From Sphingopyxis sp. OAS728 (GTDB lineage: Bacteria > Pseudomonadota > Alphaproteobacteria > Sphingomonadales > Sphingomonadaceae), in NCBI RefSeq assembly GCF_014873485.1, contig NZ_JADBDT010000001.1, forward strand, positions 1,116,001 through 1,180,000: 64,000 nt of DNA, in the 5' to 3' direction. Every line of letters starts with the position of its first letter. Within the stretch, counting starts at the first letter, position 1. Both the position numbers and the translations under genes were made by a program. The notes under the pieces were generated by a model. The model searched no databases. It was given only the letters and a program-made list of their open reading frames with translations, and had not been told where the DNA came from. Of the stretch, positions 34,592-43,195 are shown in pieces.

Positions 34592-34921
34592 TCAGTCGTT
34601 GGCGGGCTTGCCGCCGGGCTGCAGAACGTCGGCGAGGGTCGACTTGACGACCTTGATCTTCACCCCCTGCGCGATTTCGACATCGACGAAATCATCGTCG
34701 ACGCGCGTGACCTTGCCGACGATGCCGCCGCCGGTCACGACCTGGTCGCGCGGCTTGACCGCCGCGACCTTGTTGCGATGTTCCTTGGCGCGAACCTGTT
34801 GCGGGCGGATCAGGAAGAACCAGAACACCGCAAAGATCAGCAGATAGGGAACCAGCATCAGGAAACCGGCAGCCCCGCCGCCCGATCCGGCCGCCTGGGT
34901 CAGAAGCAATTGCGTCGACAT
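34592..34921 (-). CDS. yajC: Preprotein translocase subunit YajC
   Basis: The 109-residue protein has a Gly-rich start followed by one membrane helix (LMLVPYLLIFAVFWFFLIRP) and the family motif RPQQVRAKEHRNKVAAVKPRDQVVTGGGIVGKV. It binds the SecDF complex. The frame extends upstream to 35140, but homology starts at the ATG at 34921 (MSTQLLLTQA). It lies 55 bp upstream of secD. Confidence 0.96.
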   Translation of the reverse strand: MSTQLLLTQAAGSGGGAAGFLMLVPYLLIFAVFWFFLIRPQQVRAKEHRNKVAAVKPRDQVVTGGGIVGKVTRVDDDFVDVEIAQGVKIKVVKSTLADVLQPGGKPAND

Positions 34922-35177
34922 GAATGAAAAACTTTCCGTTCGTAAGCAGCGCCGAATTCCCCTCCGGAACCGGCACGCAAATATGGCGCGGCGCCTATCA
35001 CGCAGGGAAGATGCGCGCAACCGGTCGCTGCGCCCCGCCCCCACGGCAAGCGCGGCCGAAATGGGAATGATGCCCGCCAGATCAAGCCCGCGGCCCCGAT
35101 CGATCGAAAGCGAGCCATCGCCGCTTGCATCGCCCGCCAACCCGCGCTAGGGGCCTCGCCTGCCCAACAGGGCCGGT

Positions 35178-35254
35178 CGGGACGTAGCGCAGCCTGGTAG
35201 CGCATCACACTGGGGGTGTGGGGGTCGGAGGTTCGAATCCTCTCGTCCCGACCA
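35178..35254 (+). tRNA. tRNA-Pro (GGG)
   Basis: The acceptor stem CGGGACG/CGTCCCG, D-arm GCGCAGCCTGGTAGCGC, anticodon loop CTGGGGG with anticodon GGG, T-arm TCGGAGGTTCGAATCCTCT and an encoded CCA are all visible. The 34922-35177 interval before it, and the 120 bp after it up to the permease, show no further gene or attachment-site duplication. Confidence 0.97.
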
Positions 35255-35376
35255 ATTTACCTGATACTCTGACAGCGTCCTGACAGGATAGCGCGCCATC
35301 GGGGCCGGGCGCGGCGCGCCCTTGCGCCGCCGGCCATCAACGCGCGACATCGCGCACGAGCGGAGGGCGCACCGAT

Positions 35377-36120
35377 ATGCAGGCAGGCCTATTGATCGTT
35401 GCCGCCGCCTTCCTGACCTCCATCCTTTCGGGCATTTTCGGCATGGCGGGCGGCCTCGTCTTCATGGGCGTGCTCGCGTGGATTCTGCCGGTGACAACCG
35501 CCCTCGCGCTCCACGGCGTGATCCAGTTCGCATCGAATCTCTGGCGCGTCATACTCCACCGCGCGCATGTCGCCTGGCCGGTGCTGCTCTGGTTCGGGAT
35601 CGGCGCCGCCGCATCGACCGGCTTTTTCTCGCTGGTGATCTTCACCCCGACCAAATTCTACGTCTTCCTCGGGCTCGGCCTGATGCCGATTCTCGTGTGG
35701 CTACCCGAACGCTGGCTCGCGCTCGACGCCAGCAACCGCTGGCACGCACTCGGCGGCGGCTTCGTCTCGACCGGCCTCGCGCTCGTCTCGGGCGTGTCGG
35801 GCCCGGTGACCGACCTGCTCTTCATCCATACGAAGCTGAACCGGCATCAGGTCGTCGCGACCAAGGCGGTGATGCAGGCGATCGGACACGCCTCCAAGAT
35901 ACTCGTCTATGGCGCGCTGCTGCTCAGCGCCTCGGCGCGCGAGATCATCCCGCTGTCGGTCACCGCGATCGCAGTGTTCGCGTCGATGGCCGGCATCATG
36001 GTCGGCGGCGCCATCCTCGACCGCATCAGCGATGCGCATTTCCGCGCCAGCCGCCGCTGGATCGTCACGATCATCGGCGCGACCTTCCTGTTTCAGGCGA
36101 TCCAGATCGCGCTCGCCTGA
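35377..36120 (+). CDS. TSUP-family (TauE/SafE) permease
   Basis: The 247-residue protein has about eight hydrophobic segments. The N-terminal LTSILSGIFGMAGGLVFMGV and the mirrored GLALVSGVSGPVTDLLFIH are the repeated TSUP motifs. The family exports or imports sulfite, sulfoacetate, taurine-derived anions or other small anions; the substrate here is unknown. It appears monocistronic and ends at a hairpin shared with the convergent EF-hand gene. Confidence 0.9.
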   Translation: MQAGLLIVAAAFLTSILSGIFGMAGGLVFMGVLAWILPVTTALALHGVIQFASNLWRVILHRAHVAWPVLLWFGIGAAASTGFFSLVIFTPTKFYVFLGLGLMPILVWLPERWLALDASNRWHALGGGFVSTGLALVSGVSGPVTDLLFIHTKLNRHQVVATKAVMQAIGHASKILVYGALLLSASAREIIPLSVTAIAVFASMAGIMVGGAILDRISDAHFRASRRWIVTIIGATFLFQAIQIALA

Positions 36121-36125
36121 CGAAG

Positions 36126-36149
36126 GCGGGAAGCCCAAAGGCTCCCCGC
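36126..36149. terminator. Hairpin between convergent permease and EF-hand genes
   Basis: GCGGGAAGCC pairs with GGCTCCCCGC around a CAAA loop with one mismatch, followed by an AT-rich stretch (TTAATTT). It could serve both strands. Confidence 0.55.
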
Positions 36150-36156
36150 ATATCGG

Positions 36157-36489
36157 TTAATTTGCGTCCTGCGGCGTATCTTCGGCCGGCGGCGCTTCTG
36201 CCCGCGCCTTTTGCTTCGCGGCGAGTTCGGCCTTGTCGACCACGCCGTCGCCGTTGGCATCGAGGAACTTGATAAAGGCATCGATCCTTTCCGGCGACGC
36301 CTTCGCCGGATCGCCCTGCTGCTGCGCGCGCATTTCGGCCATTTTGGTGATTTCGGCCTTGTCGAGCTTGCCGTCGCTATTGGTATCGATCGCCGCGAAC
36401 ATGCGGCCATCGTCCTGCGGCGGCTGCGCGGCCGCGATGGCAGGAACCGCCAGGCCGATCGAAGCGGCAATCATCGTCAATTTCTTCAT
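36157..36489 (-). CDS. Exported EF-hand protein
   Basis: From the ATG at 36489 the protein has 110 residues: signal peptide (LTMIAASIGLAVPAIAAAQ) and two canonical EF-hand loops, DTNSDGKLDKAE near 33 and DANGDGVVDKAE near 75. A Lys/Ala/Pro-rich tail follows. Calsymin-like periplasmic EF-hand proteins are common in Alphaproteobacteria and bind calcium; the target is unknown. An upstream extension to 36543 has no signal-peptide character and is not used. Confidence 0.9.
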   Translation of the reverse strand: MKKLTMIAASIGLAVPAIAAAQPPQDDGRMFAAIDTNSDGKLDKAEITKMAEMRAQQQGDPAKASPERIDAFIKFLDANGDGVVDKAELAAKQKARAEAPPAEDTPQDAN

Positions 36490-36586
36490 TCCATGTCCTT
36501 TGGTCATATCGGCAATAGCGCCGGGACGCCCCGGAGCGGACATGGCAGCTTGCGCGTCGCAAAACTATGGCGGCCACCTCGGCTCG

Positions 36587-37564
36587 TCACGGTTTCAGCA
36601 CGACCTTGCCCACCACCTCGCGCCGTTCGAGCATGGCAAAGCCTTCGCGCCAGTCGGCAAGGTCGAGCGACGCATGGACGTGTGGGCGGATTTTCGCCGC
36701 CGCTGCCAGAGCGTCGATCGCCGCGACATTCTCCGCGCCGCGGTCGGGAAAGCGCCTTCCATATTCGCCGGCGCGCACCCCGACCACCGAGAAGCCCTTG
36801 ATCAGCGGCATATTCACCGACACCTCGGGAATGCGGCCCGACGTGAAGCCGATAACAAGCAGGCGCCCGCCGAACGCGATGCAGCGCGTCGATTCGTCGA
36901 AGATGTCGCCGCCGACGGGATCGAAGATCGCATCGGCGCCCTTGCCGCTCGTCAGCGCCTTCACCTCCTCGCGAAACCCCGGTCCGGCGGAAATCACGGC
37001 ATCGGGGACGTAGAGCCGCTCGATCGCTTCGCGCTTTTCCGTGCTGCTTGCCGCAGCGATCACGCGTGCGCCGAGCGCCTTCGCCAGATCGACCGTCGCC
37101 AGCCCGACGCCGCCCGCGGCGCCATGAACCAGCACCCACTCGCCCGGATCGACCCGCGCACAGCGGACGAGCGCGACATAGGCGGTCAGATACGCGACCG
37201 GATAAGCCGCCGCCTCGTCCCAGTTCAGCCGTTCGGGCTTCGCGCGCAGCGCTTGCGCCGGAACGACGCAATATTCGGCCATCGCACCGAAGCGATTGCC
37301 GCCCGCCACCGCATCGCCCGGGCTCCACGCGGTCACGCCCTCGCCCACCGCATCCACTTCGCCGGCAAATTCCAGCCCCGAAACAAAGGGCAGTTCGGGT
37401 TTCAACTGATAGTCGCCGCGCGTCATCAACAGGTCGGGAAAATTGATTGCCGCCGCGCGCACCCGCACCCGCACCTCACCCGCGCCCGGTTCGGGCAGCG
37501 GCACATCGGCCAGCCCTGCGCCGCGATGATCGGGCAGCAATTCGCGCACTTGCAACGCCCGCAT
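36587..37564 (-). CDS. Quinone oxidoreductase-like medium-chain dehydrogenase
   Basis: The 325-residue protein is of the MDR superfamily, quinone-oxidoreductase branch. The N-terminal GroES-like domain ends near 120, and the cofactor-binding motif is VHGAAGGVGLATVDLAKALGA near 138-158. FVSGLEFAGEVDAVGEGV matches NADPH:quinone reductases and enoyl reductases. No zinc ligands are apparent. It is divergent from the GTA-type lysis locus, with 72 bp between the starts. Confidence 0.92.
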   Translation of the reverse strand: MRALQVRELLPDHRGAGLADVPLPEPGAGEVRVRVRAAAINFPDLLMTRGDYQLKPELPFVSGLEFAGEVDAVGEGVTAWSPGDAVAGGNRFGAMAEYCVVPAQALRAKPERLNWDEAAAYPVAYLTAYVALVRCARVDPGEWVLVHGAAGGVGLATVDLAKALGARVIAAASSTEKREAIERLYVPDAVISAGPGFREEVKALTSGKGADAIFDPVGGDIFDESTRCIAFGGRLLVIGFTSGRIPEVSVNMPLIKGFSVVGVRAGEYGRRFPDRGAENVAAIDALAAAAKIRPHVHASLDLADWREGFAMLERREVVGKVVLKP

Positions 37565-37574
37565 GGCGAAAACC

Positions 37575-37601
37575 CTTTCCTACAATATTCCAATATGGTT
37601 C
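37575..37601 (+). promoter_or_regulatory. Shared regulatory leader motif, copy B (CTTTCCTACA-N8-ATATGGTTC)
   Basis: CTTTCCTACA at 37575-37584 and ATATGGTTC at 37593-37601 lie 53 bp and 36 bp upstream of the endolysin-pseudogene ATG at 37637. Spacing and distance to the start codon match copy A at 1374-1400, and the remaining leader (TTCAACCAACC, GAAGGA, AATC) is also similar. Confidence 0.55.
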
Positions 37602-37636
37602 GTTTTTGTCGTTCAACCAACCAGAAGGAGCGAATC

Positions 37637-37950
37637 ATGCCAAGACGCGATCCATCGACCTGCACGGCCGACGTTTTGATCGACGCCGTCATCGACCGCG
37701 AAGGGCGATATGTAAACCACCCTGCCGACCGTGGCGGGCCCACCTGTTGGGGCATCACCGAGGCGGTCGCCCGCGCACGCTGTCGGCGCTCGACGGCTTC
37801 CTGAAAGCGCGCGGCAAGGGCGGCGAAACCGTCCTCCTTCGCGCGATGGAGGCGCTGCAGGGCGAACGCTACATCGCGCTCGCCGAACGCCGCCCGAGCC
37901 AGGAGGCCTTTCTGTACGGCTGGCTCGCCAATCGCATCGGCGATGCCTGA
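37637..37950 (+). pseudogene. GTA-type endolysin (GH108 N-acetylmuramidase) with internal deletion and frameshift
   Basis: From 37637 the frame encodes the N-terminus of a glycoside hydrolase family 108 lysozyme: VLIDAVIDREGRYVNHPADR and GGPTCWGITEAVARA, including the catalytic-Glu region DREGRYV. It then runs into a stop near 37802. In the next frame, from about 37780, the family's C-terminus appears intact: TLSALDGFLKARGKGGETVL, MEALQGERYIALAERRP and FLYGWLANRIGDA, stopping at 37950. Roughly 90-100 central residues of the normal about 180-190 are missing at the junction. In RcGTA a comparable endolysin gene precedes the holin, as here. The gene probably no longer makes an active endolysin. 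An assembly error is the alternative. Confidence 0.85.
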
Positions 37951-38017
37951 ACCCCTGAAAGAGGGGAGGTATGTAGCGTGACCTTTGTGACCTTCCGACC
38001 CAATAGGAGACACTGAA

Positions 38018-38431
38018 ATGAGCATCATCGAAGGCCTGATCGGCCCGATCGCAAAGCTGATCGACAAGATCATCCCCGACCCCGAAGCGCGCGACCGCGC
38101 CAAGCTGGAACTGCTGAAGATGGAGGGCAGTCAGGAAATGGAAGCGATCCGCACGCGGATGACCGCGATCGTCGCCGAGGCGAACAGCGCCGACCCGTGG
38201 ACCAGCCGCGCGCGGCCGAGCTTCCTCTATGTCATGTATGCGCTGCTGCTCTGGGCGATCCCGATGGGCCTGATCGCCGCCGCACGGCCCGAGATGGCAA
38301 AGGGCATCGCCGACGGCATGAACGCCTATCTCGCGGGCATTCCCGAGCCGCTCTACGCGCTCTTCGGGACGGGCTATCTGGGCTACACCGCCGCGCGGGC
38401 GTGGGGGAAAGCCAAGGGCGTCGAGGGCTAA
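38018..38431 (+). CDS. Holin, GTA_holin_3TM (DUF3154) family
   Basis: The protein has 137 residues. An amphipathic N-terminus (IEGLIGPIAKLIDKIIPDPEARDRAKLELLKMEGSQEM) leads to WTSRARPSFLYVMYALLLWA near 62-80, the family hallmark, and a C-terminal hydrophobic part (LYALFGTGYLGYTAARAWGKAK). In gene transfer agents the holin permeabilises the inner membrane so that the endolysin can reach the wall and lyse producing cells. The start has TAGGAGA about 8 bp upstream. It sits 67 bp after the broken endolysin and presumably shares its promoter. Confidence 0.9.
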   Translation: MSIIEGLIGPIAKLIDKIIPDPEARDRAKLELLKMEGSQEMEAIRTRMTAIVAEANSADPWTSRARPSFLYVMYALLLWAIPMGLIAAARPEMAKGIADGMNAYLAGIPEPLYALFGTGYLGYTAARAWGKAKGVEG

Positions 38432-38443
38432 ATCAGCGTTCAC

Positions 38444-38531
38444 ATCCGTTCGTGCCGAGCTTGTCGAAGCACCGTTCTTCTTCAACGCCAGACGAAAGAA
38501 CGGCCCTTCGACAGGCCCAGGCCGAACGGAT
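38444..38531. repeat. Intergenic inverted repeat, family 3 (diverged)
   Basis: ATCCGTTCGTGCCGAGCTTG... ACCGTTCTT pairs imperfectly with AAGAACGG... GGCCGAACGGAT. It shares the GAGCTTGTCGAAG core with the element at 30598-30683 and lies between the convergent holin and SRPBCC genes. Confidence 0.8.
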
Positions 38532-39017
38532 TTAGGAGATCGTGCCTTCCACCACCCCCGCCAGATTGGCGAGCGAGCTATTCAGCCCTTCGACATGATC
38601 CTTCGCCGAAATCCCCGGCGGCACGTGATGCGCGTCGATCGTGACCAGCGTGCCGCCGCTCTGCCGCGAGAGATACCAGTGCATCTCCATCGTCCCCGAA
38701 AAGCGCGGATCGTCGGACTCGAATTCGACCTGCCATACTACCAGCCGCCCGTCGTCGAGCGTCGGGATATAGACTTCCACAACATCGCTGTCGTCGTCGC
38801 TCTTGGTCTCGACATCGGCATCGTCGAAGGTCAGCCGCATCAAAAAGCCGCCGCCCGCGCGCAGGTCGACATGCTCGAACGTCCCCGTCGCCCCTTCGGG
38901 CGGCAGCCATCGCGCGAGCTTCGCGGCGCTCGTGAACGCCGCAAAGACATCGACCAGCGGCGCGGCGATCAGCCGTTCGGCATGGTCGATGCGCCGCGTC
39001 TTCTTGGTCGGTTTCAA
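38532..39017 (-). CDS. SRPBCC (AHSA1-like) domain protein
   Basis: The 161-residue protein starts with the SRPBCC/START-like signature RRIDHAERLIAAPLVDVFAAFTSAAKLARWLPPEG and ends with the long C-terminal helix GISAKDHVEGLNSSLANLAGVV. Proteins of this fold bind hydrophobic ligands in a helix-grip cavity; the ligand is unknown. It follows alaS on the same strand with an 11-bp gap. Confidence 0.88.
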   Translation of the reverse strand: MKPTKKTRRIDHAERLIAAPLVDVFAAFTSAAKLARWLPPEGATGTFEHVDLRAGGGFLMRLTFDDADVETKSDDDSDVVEVYIPTLDDGRLVVWQVEFESDDPRFSGTMEMHWYLSRQSGGTLVTIDAHHVPPGISAKDHVEGLNSSLANLAGVVEGTIS

Positions 39018-39028
39018 GTTCGTCGGTT

Positions 39029-41674
39029 TCAGGCGAGCGCGGCTTTGACCGCGGCAACGGCGTCGTTCGCCGCCCCGCCGTCGGGTCCGCCGCCCTGCGC
39101 CATGTCGGGCCGCCCGCCGCCGCCCTGCCCGCCGAGCGCCGCTACTGCGGCCTTGACGAGATCGACGGCACTCAGGCTGCCTGTCTTGTCTTCGGTGACG
39201 CCGACCGCGACCGAAGCGCGGCCGTCATTGACCGCGACAAGCATCGCGACGCCGCTGCCGACCTGCTTCTTCAGCCCGTCGACCGTGCCGCGCAGATCCT
39301 TCGGGTCGAGCCCGTCTACCACCTGCGCAAGGAACGCCGTGTCGCCGACCTGCTCGACCGCCGGTCCGGCGGCCGTGCCACCGCCTCCGCCCATCGCCAA
39401 TGCCTTCTTCGCATCGGCCAACTCGCGCTCGGCCTTCTTCAGCGCTTCGGCCAGCTGCGCGACGCGCGCCGGCACATCGTCGGGCGACGTCTTGAGCGCC
39501 GCCGCCGCCGCCTTCAGCGCCTCGTCACGGCCGTTCAGCCACTGGCGCGCCGCATCGCCCGTCAGCGCTTCGATACGCCGCACGCCTGAAGACACCGCGG
39601 ACTCGCTGATGATCTTGAACAAGGCAATGTCGCCCAGCGCCCGCACATGCGTGCCGCCGCACAGTTCGACCGAATAGCTATGATCGTCCGCCGCACCCAT
39701 GCTGAGCACGCGCACCTCGTCGCCATATTTCTCGCCGAACAGCGCCAGCGCGCCCGCCGCGACCGCATCGTCGGGGGTCATCAAACGTGTCGTCACCGCC
39801 TCGTTGCCGCGGATCTGCGCGTTCACGTCAGCCTCGACGTCGGCAATCTCTTCGGGGGTAAGCGCCTTGGGATGCGAGAAGTCGAAACGGAAGCGGTCCT
39901 CGGCGACCAGGCTGCCCTTTTGCGTGACATGCCCGCCGAGACGGTTACGCAGCGCCGCGTGCACAAGGTGCGTCGCGCTGTGATTGGCGCGAATGCGGTC
40001 GCGTCGCGCGGCATCGACCGTCAACTGGACGGTATCGCCAACCTTCAGGCTACCCGCCTCCAGCTTCGCCTGATGCGCGTGCAGGCGCCCGAGCGGCTTG
40101 CTCGTGTCGCTGACCGACGCCTTCGCGCCTTCGAGCGTCGCGATCGTGCCGGCGTCGCCCATCTGGCCGCCGCTCTCGCCATAGAAAGGCGTCTGGTTGG
40201 TCAGCACGACCAGCTCGTCGCCGGCCTTGGCTTCGTCGACGGGCACGCCATCCTTGACGAGCGCGATGACCTGTCCCTCGCCCGCAGTCGCGCCATAGCC
40301 GGTGAATTCGGTGCTGCCATTGGCTTCGGCGAGGTCGAACCAGATTTCCTCCGACGCCTTCTGCCCGCTGCCCTTCCATGCCGCGCGCGCCGCCGCCTTC
40401 TGCTGCGCCATCGCGGCGTCGAAGCCCGCGCGATCGACCGCGATATCCTGCGTGCGCAGCGCGTCCTCGGTCAGGTCATAAGGGAAGCCATAGGTGTCGT
40501 AGAGCTTGAACGCGACGTCGCCGGGCAGCGTCGCGCCCGCACTCATGTCAACCGTCGCCTCGTCGAGCAGCCGCAGCCCCTTGTCGAGCGTCTGGCGGAA
40601 CTTGGTCTCCTCGCGCTCCAGCGTTTCGGCGATCAGCGGCTGCGCGCGGATCAGCTCGGGATAGGCGGCGCCCATTTCGGCGGTCAGCGACGGCAGCAGC
40701 CGGTACATCAGCGGATCCTTTGCGCCGAGCAGGTGCGCGTGGCGCATCGCGCGGCGCATGATCCGGCGGAGCACATAGCCGCGGCCTTCGTTCGACGGCA
40801 GCACGCCGTCGGCGACGAGGAAGCTCGACGCGCGCAGGTGATCGGCGATCACCCGGTGGCTCGCCTGCGTCGCGCCCTCGGCGGGAACGCCGGTCAGGTC
40901 AACCGACGCCGCGATCAGCGCCTTGAAGGTGTCGGTGTCGTAATTGTCATGAACGCCCTGCAGCACCGCCGCGACGCGCTCCAGCCCCATGCCGGTGTCG
41001 ATGCTCGGGCGCGGCAAGTCGACACGGTCGCCGGGACCGCGCTGGTCGTACTGCATGAACACGAGGTTCCAGATCTCGACGAAGCGGTCGCCATCCTCCT
41101 CGGGCGATCCCGGGGGGCCGCCCCAGATATGGTCGCCATGATCATAGAAGATTTCGCTGCACGGGCCGCACGGCCCCGTGTCGCCCATCGACCAGAAATT
41201 GTCGCTCGTCGCGATACGGATGATCCGCTCTTCGGGCAGGCCCGCGATCTTCTTCCACAGGTCGAACGCCTCGTCGTCGGTGTGATAGACGGTGACGGTC
41301 AGTTTCTCGGGCGCCAGCCCCCAGGTCTTGGTGACCAGGGTCCACGCATGATGGATCGCCTGTTCCTTGAAATAATCGCCGAAGGAGAAATTCCCCAGCA
41401 TTTCAAAGAAGGTATGATGGCGCGCGGTAAAGCCGACATTATCGAGGTCGTTATGCTTGCCGCCGGCGCGCACGCACTTCTGCGACGAGGCCGCGGTGCT
41501 GTACGGCCGCTTTTCCAGCCCGGTGAAGACATTCTTGAACGGCACCATCCCGGCGTTGACGAACATCAACGTCGGGTCGTTGTACGGCACCAGCGGCGCC
41601 GAGGGTTCGATATGGTGGCCGGTCCCCGCGAAATAGTCGAGGAACGAGCGGCGAATGTCGTTGGTCGATGTCAT
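39029..41674 (-). CDS. alaS: Alanine-tRNA ligase
   Basis: The 881-residue class II synthetase charges tRNA-Ala and edits mischarged Ser/Gly. The catalytic core starts [20 protein letters not shown] and includes [15 protein letters not shown]. The editing domain has the zinc-binding HSATHL near 565 and the CGGTHV motif near 668. The C-terminal region has a coiled coil ([20 protein letters not shown]) and a Gly-rich DHHA1-type end ([16 protein letters not shown]). The length is standard. Confidence 0.98.
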   Translation of the reverse strand: MTSTNDIRRSFLDYFAGTGHHIEPSAPLVPYNDPTLMFVNAGMVPFKNVFTGLEKRPYSTAASSQKCVRAGGKHNDLDNVGFTARHHTFFEMLGNFSFGDYFKEQAIHHAWTLVTKTWGLAPEKLTVTVYHTDDEAFDLWKKIAGLPEERIIRIATSDNFWSMGDTGPCGPCSEIFYDHGDHIWGGPPGSPEEDGDRFVEIWNLVFMQYDQRGPGDRVDLPRPSIDTGMGLERVAAVLQGVHDNYDTDTFKALIAASVDLTGVPAEGATQASHRVIADHLRASSFLVADGVLPSNEGRGYVLRRIMRRAMRHAHLLGAKDPLMYRLLPSLTAEMGAAYPELIRAQPLIAETLEREETKFRQTLDKGLRLLDEATVDMSAGATLPGDVAFKLYDTYGFPYDLTEDALRTQDIAVDRAGFDAAMAQQKAAARAAWKGSGQKASEEIWFDLAEANGSTEFTGYGATAGEGQVIALVKDGVPVDEAKAGDELVVLTNQTPFYGESGGQMGDAGTIATLEGAKASVSDTSKPLGRLHAHQAKLEAGSLKVGDTVQLTVDAARRDRIRANHSATHLVHAALRNRLGGHVTQKGSLVAEDRFRFDFSHPKALTPEEIADVEADVNAQIRGNEAVTTRLMTPDDAVAAGALALFGEKYGDEVRVLSMGAADDHSYSVELCGGTHVRALGDIALFKIISESAVSSGVRRIEALTGDAARQWLNGRDEALKAAAAALKTSPDDVPARVAQLAEALKKAERELADAKKALAMGGGGGTAAGPAVEQVGDTAFLAQVVDGLDPKDLRGTVDGLKKQVGSGVAMLVAVNDGRASVAVGVTEDKTGSLSAVDLVKAAVAALGGQGGGGRPDMAQGGGPDGGAANDAVAAVKAALA

Positions 41675-41693
41675 GCGCGCGATCTAGTGTGGA

Positions 41694-41727
41694 ACGGCGC
41701 GTTTCTCAAGCAAGAGATACGCGCCGT
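41694..41727. terminator. Hairpin downstream of the GST/secreted-protein operon
   Basis: ACGGCGCGT (41694-41702) pairs with ACGCGCCGT (41719-41727), with an inner CTC/GAG pairing. It lies between the stop at 41737 and the alaS start, so it could end the upstream minus-strand operon. No T-run follows. Confidence 0.5.
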
Positions 41728-41736
41728 GCCGCTCAC

Positions 41737-42477
41737 TTAGCGCTGACAGAGGCGGTTGAGCTCTTCGTCGGTAAAGCCTGCATCGTCGATCAGCGATTGA
41801 GAGATATAGCGCACATCATATTGCGAAATCTGATATTCGCCCTCGCGCACGCGGTAGAGCAAGATGCCGCCGCAGGTTCCAGCGACCCCGGGATGCGAGC
41901 TCAGCACCGCAAAATAGGCATAGGCGCCAGGATAGCTGGCGTCGGGCGGATTGTTCATCCAGCCATCAAGCCTCACCGAAAATTCGCCCGCCCCCGTCTG
42001 ATGCATCTTCGCTTCATCGCTGAACCGCTTCATCTCGGCTGTGGTAGCTTCAAGTTGCGGATCCATCAGCTTCGCGAGCAATGCGCCATTGCCCGCGTCG
42101 AGATTGTCGACAAAGCGCTGCGCAAACCGCGTCGCCGCGGTCACCTCCGCCGCGCTCGCTTTCCAGTCCGCCGGAACGGGTTTGTACGGATCGGTCGCCG
42201 GATCGTAACAGGTGAAGGCCTGCCGGAAGTCCTTGATGATCGTGACACCGCGCTCGACGTCGATCTGATTGTCGAAAAAATAGCGGCCGAAGCGCACCTT
42301 TTTGGCTCCGCAGCGTTGCTCGGCGAGCAGCTTGATGCGATCGATAACCGGATCATATTGATCCGCATCGATCTTCGCCACGGTCGCCGAAAACCCCTTT
42401 CCCGGCACCGCGTCGATCTTGATTGCAGGCAAGGGCTGCGCGGACGCCATAAGCGCCGCGAGAAAAATAGTCGTCAT
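41737..42477 (-). CDS. Exported hypothetical protein (246 aa)
   Basis: The ATG at 42477 has GGGGGAT upstream and gives an N-terminal hydrophobic segment (TTIFLAALMASAQPLPA) consistent with export. The middle (AATRFAQRFVDNLDAGNGALLAKLMDPQ) is reminiscent of DUF4019-type proteins, like the upstream neighbour. Cys residues near 58, 86, 208 and 244 could form disulfides. Function is unknown. It is probably the last gene of a minus-strand operon with the ureohydrolase, GST and DUF4019-like genes. Confidence 0.7.
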   Translation of the reverse strand: MTTIFLAALMASAQPLPAIKIDAVPGKGFSATVAKIDADQYDPVIDRIKLLAEQRCGAKKVRFGRYFFDNQIDVERGVTIIKDFRQAFTCYDPATDPYKPVPADWKASAAEVTAATRFAQRFVDNLDAGNGALLAKLMDPQLEATTAEMKRFSDEAKMHQTGAGEFSVRLDGWMNNPPDASYPGAYAYFAVLSSHPGVAGTCGGILLYRVREGEYQISQYDVRYISQSLIDDAGFTDEELNRLCQR

Positions 42478-42601
42478 GTAAATCCCCCAACGATTCCTTC
42501 GAACCGCGACCTCATGCCGCAAAGGTCGAAGATCCCCCCTTGCGGCACGCAGCCATCCTGTTGGGGAGAGCGCCGCGATGCAAGCGCAATTCTTAGTAGT
42601 C

Positions 42602-43195
42602 TCAGAAGTTTGTCGCGATTCCCTTGCCCAGATAACAGGGCAGTTGCCGCAGAACGTCGGCCTTGGGCACGCCGTCCTCGATCAGATCGGCCGGAACCTC
42701 CGACGTGTCGGTGCGTACGACGGTCCAACCGTCGGCGGGGGTCGCGCGGTGAACGACGACATAGCCGCAGTCCATTGTGCCATCCTTGCGGTCGCCGCGA
42801 AAATCGAACGCCGCGTAAAGTCCCGCCGGCTGCCCCGCCGGGTCGAGATACCAGCTCAGCCGCAGCGGGAGGATCTGCCCATCGGCCCACAAGGTCGCCC
42901 GTTTGCGCAGGTTCATTTCCCATTCGAGCCGCGGGTTCGCGGCCTGGAACGACAGACGAAGCATCGCATAGGCCGCCGCGAAATCGCGTTTCGCGAGCGC
43001 GAGTGTAAATTCGGCGAAGCGGTCTATCGCGCCTTCCTCATCGGACGGCCACGGTTTGAACGCGACGCCATCGGGCGCGACGATCTCGCGCTCCACCTCA
43101 GGCGCGAGCGTCGGCGGCGCGGCGATGGCGCTCGACACTCCGGCAACGAGGGCCGCCCCAAGGAAGAAAGCGCGGCCCCGGTGATCAATAGCCAT
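42602..43195 (-). CDS. Exported DUF4019-like protein
   Basis: From the ATG at 43195 (MAIDHRGRAF) the protein has 197 residues with a signal peptide (FFLGAALVAGVSSAIAAP). The core RFAEFTLALAKRDFAAAYAMLRLSFQ... LRKRATLWADGQILPLRLSW... CGYVVVHRATPADGWTVVRTD fits the DUF4019 pattern, a small NTF2-like domain. The start overlaps the end of the GST gene by 11 bp, indicating coupling. Function is unknown. Confidence 0.72.
   Translation of the reverse strand: MAIDHRGRAFFLGAALVAGVSSAIAAPPTLAPEVEREIVAPDGVAFKPWPSDEEGAIDRFAEFTLALAKRDFAAAYAMLRLSFQAANPRLEWEMNLRKRATLWADGQILPLRLSWYLDPAGQPAGLYAAFDFRGDRKDGTMDCGYVVVHRATPADGWTVVRTDTSEVPADLIEDGVPKADVLRQLPCYLGKGIATNF

Noticed and set aside
35147..35350. 67-codon minus-strand frame over tRNA-Pro
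   Set aside because: It is a readthrough of the tRNA gene complement, a common spurious call in GC-rich genomes.
37598..37614. Possible LexA box (GTTC repeats) at the lysis locus
   Set aside because: The two GTTC units are 9 bp apart, not 7 as in the alphaproteobacterial SOS box seen at recA.
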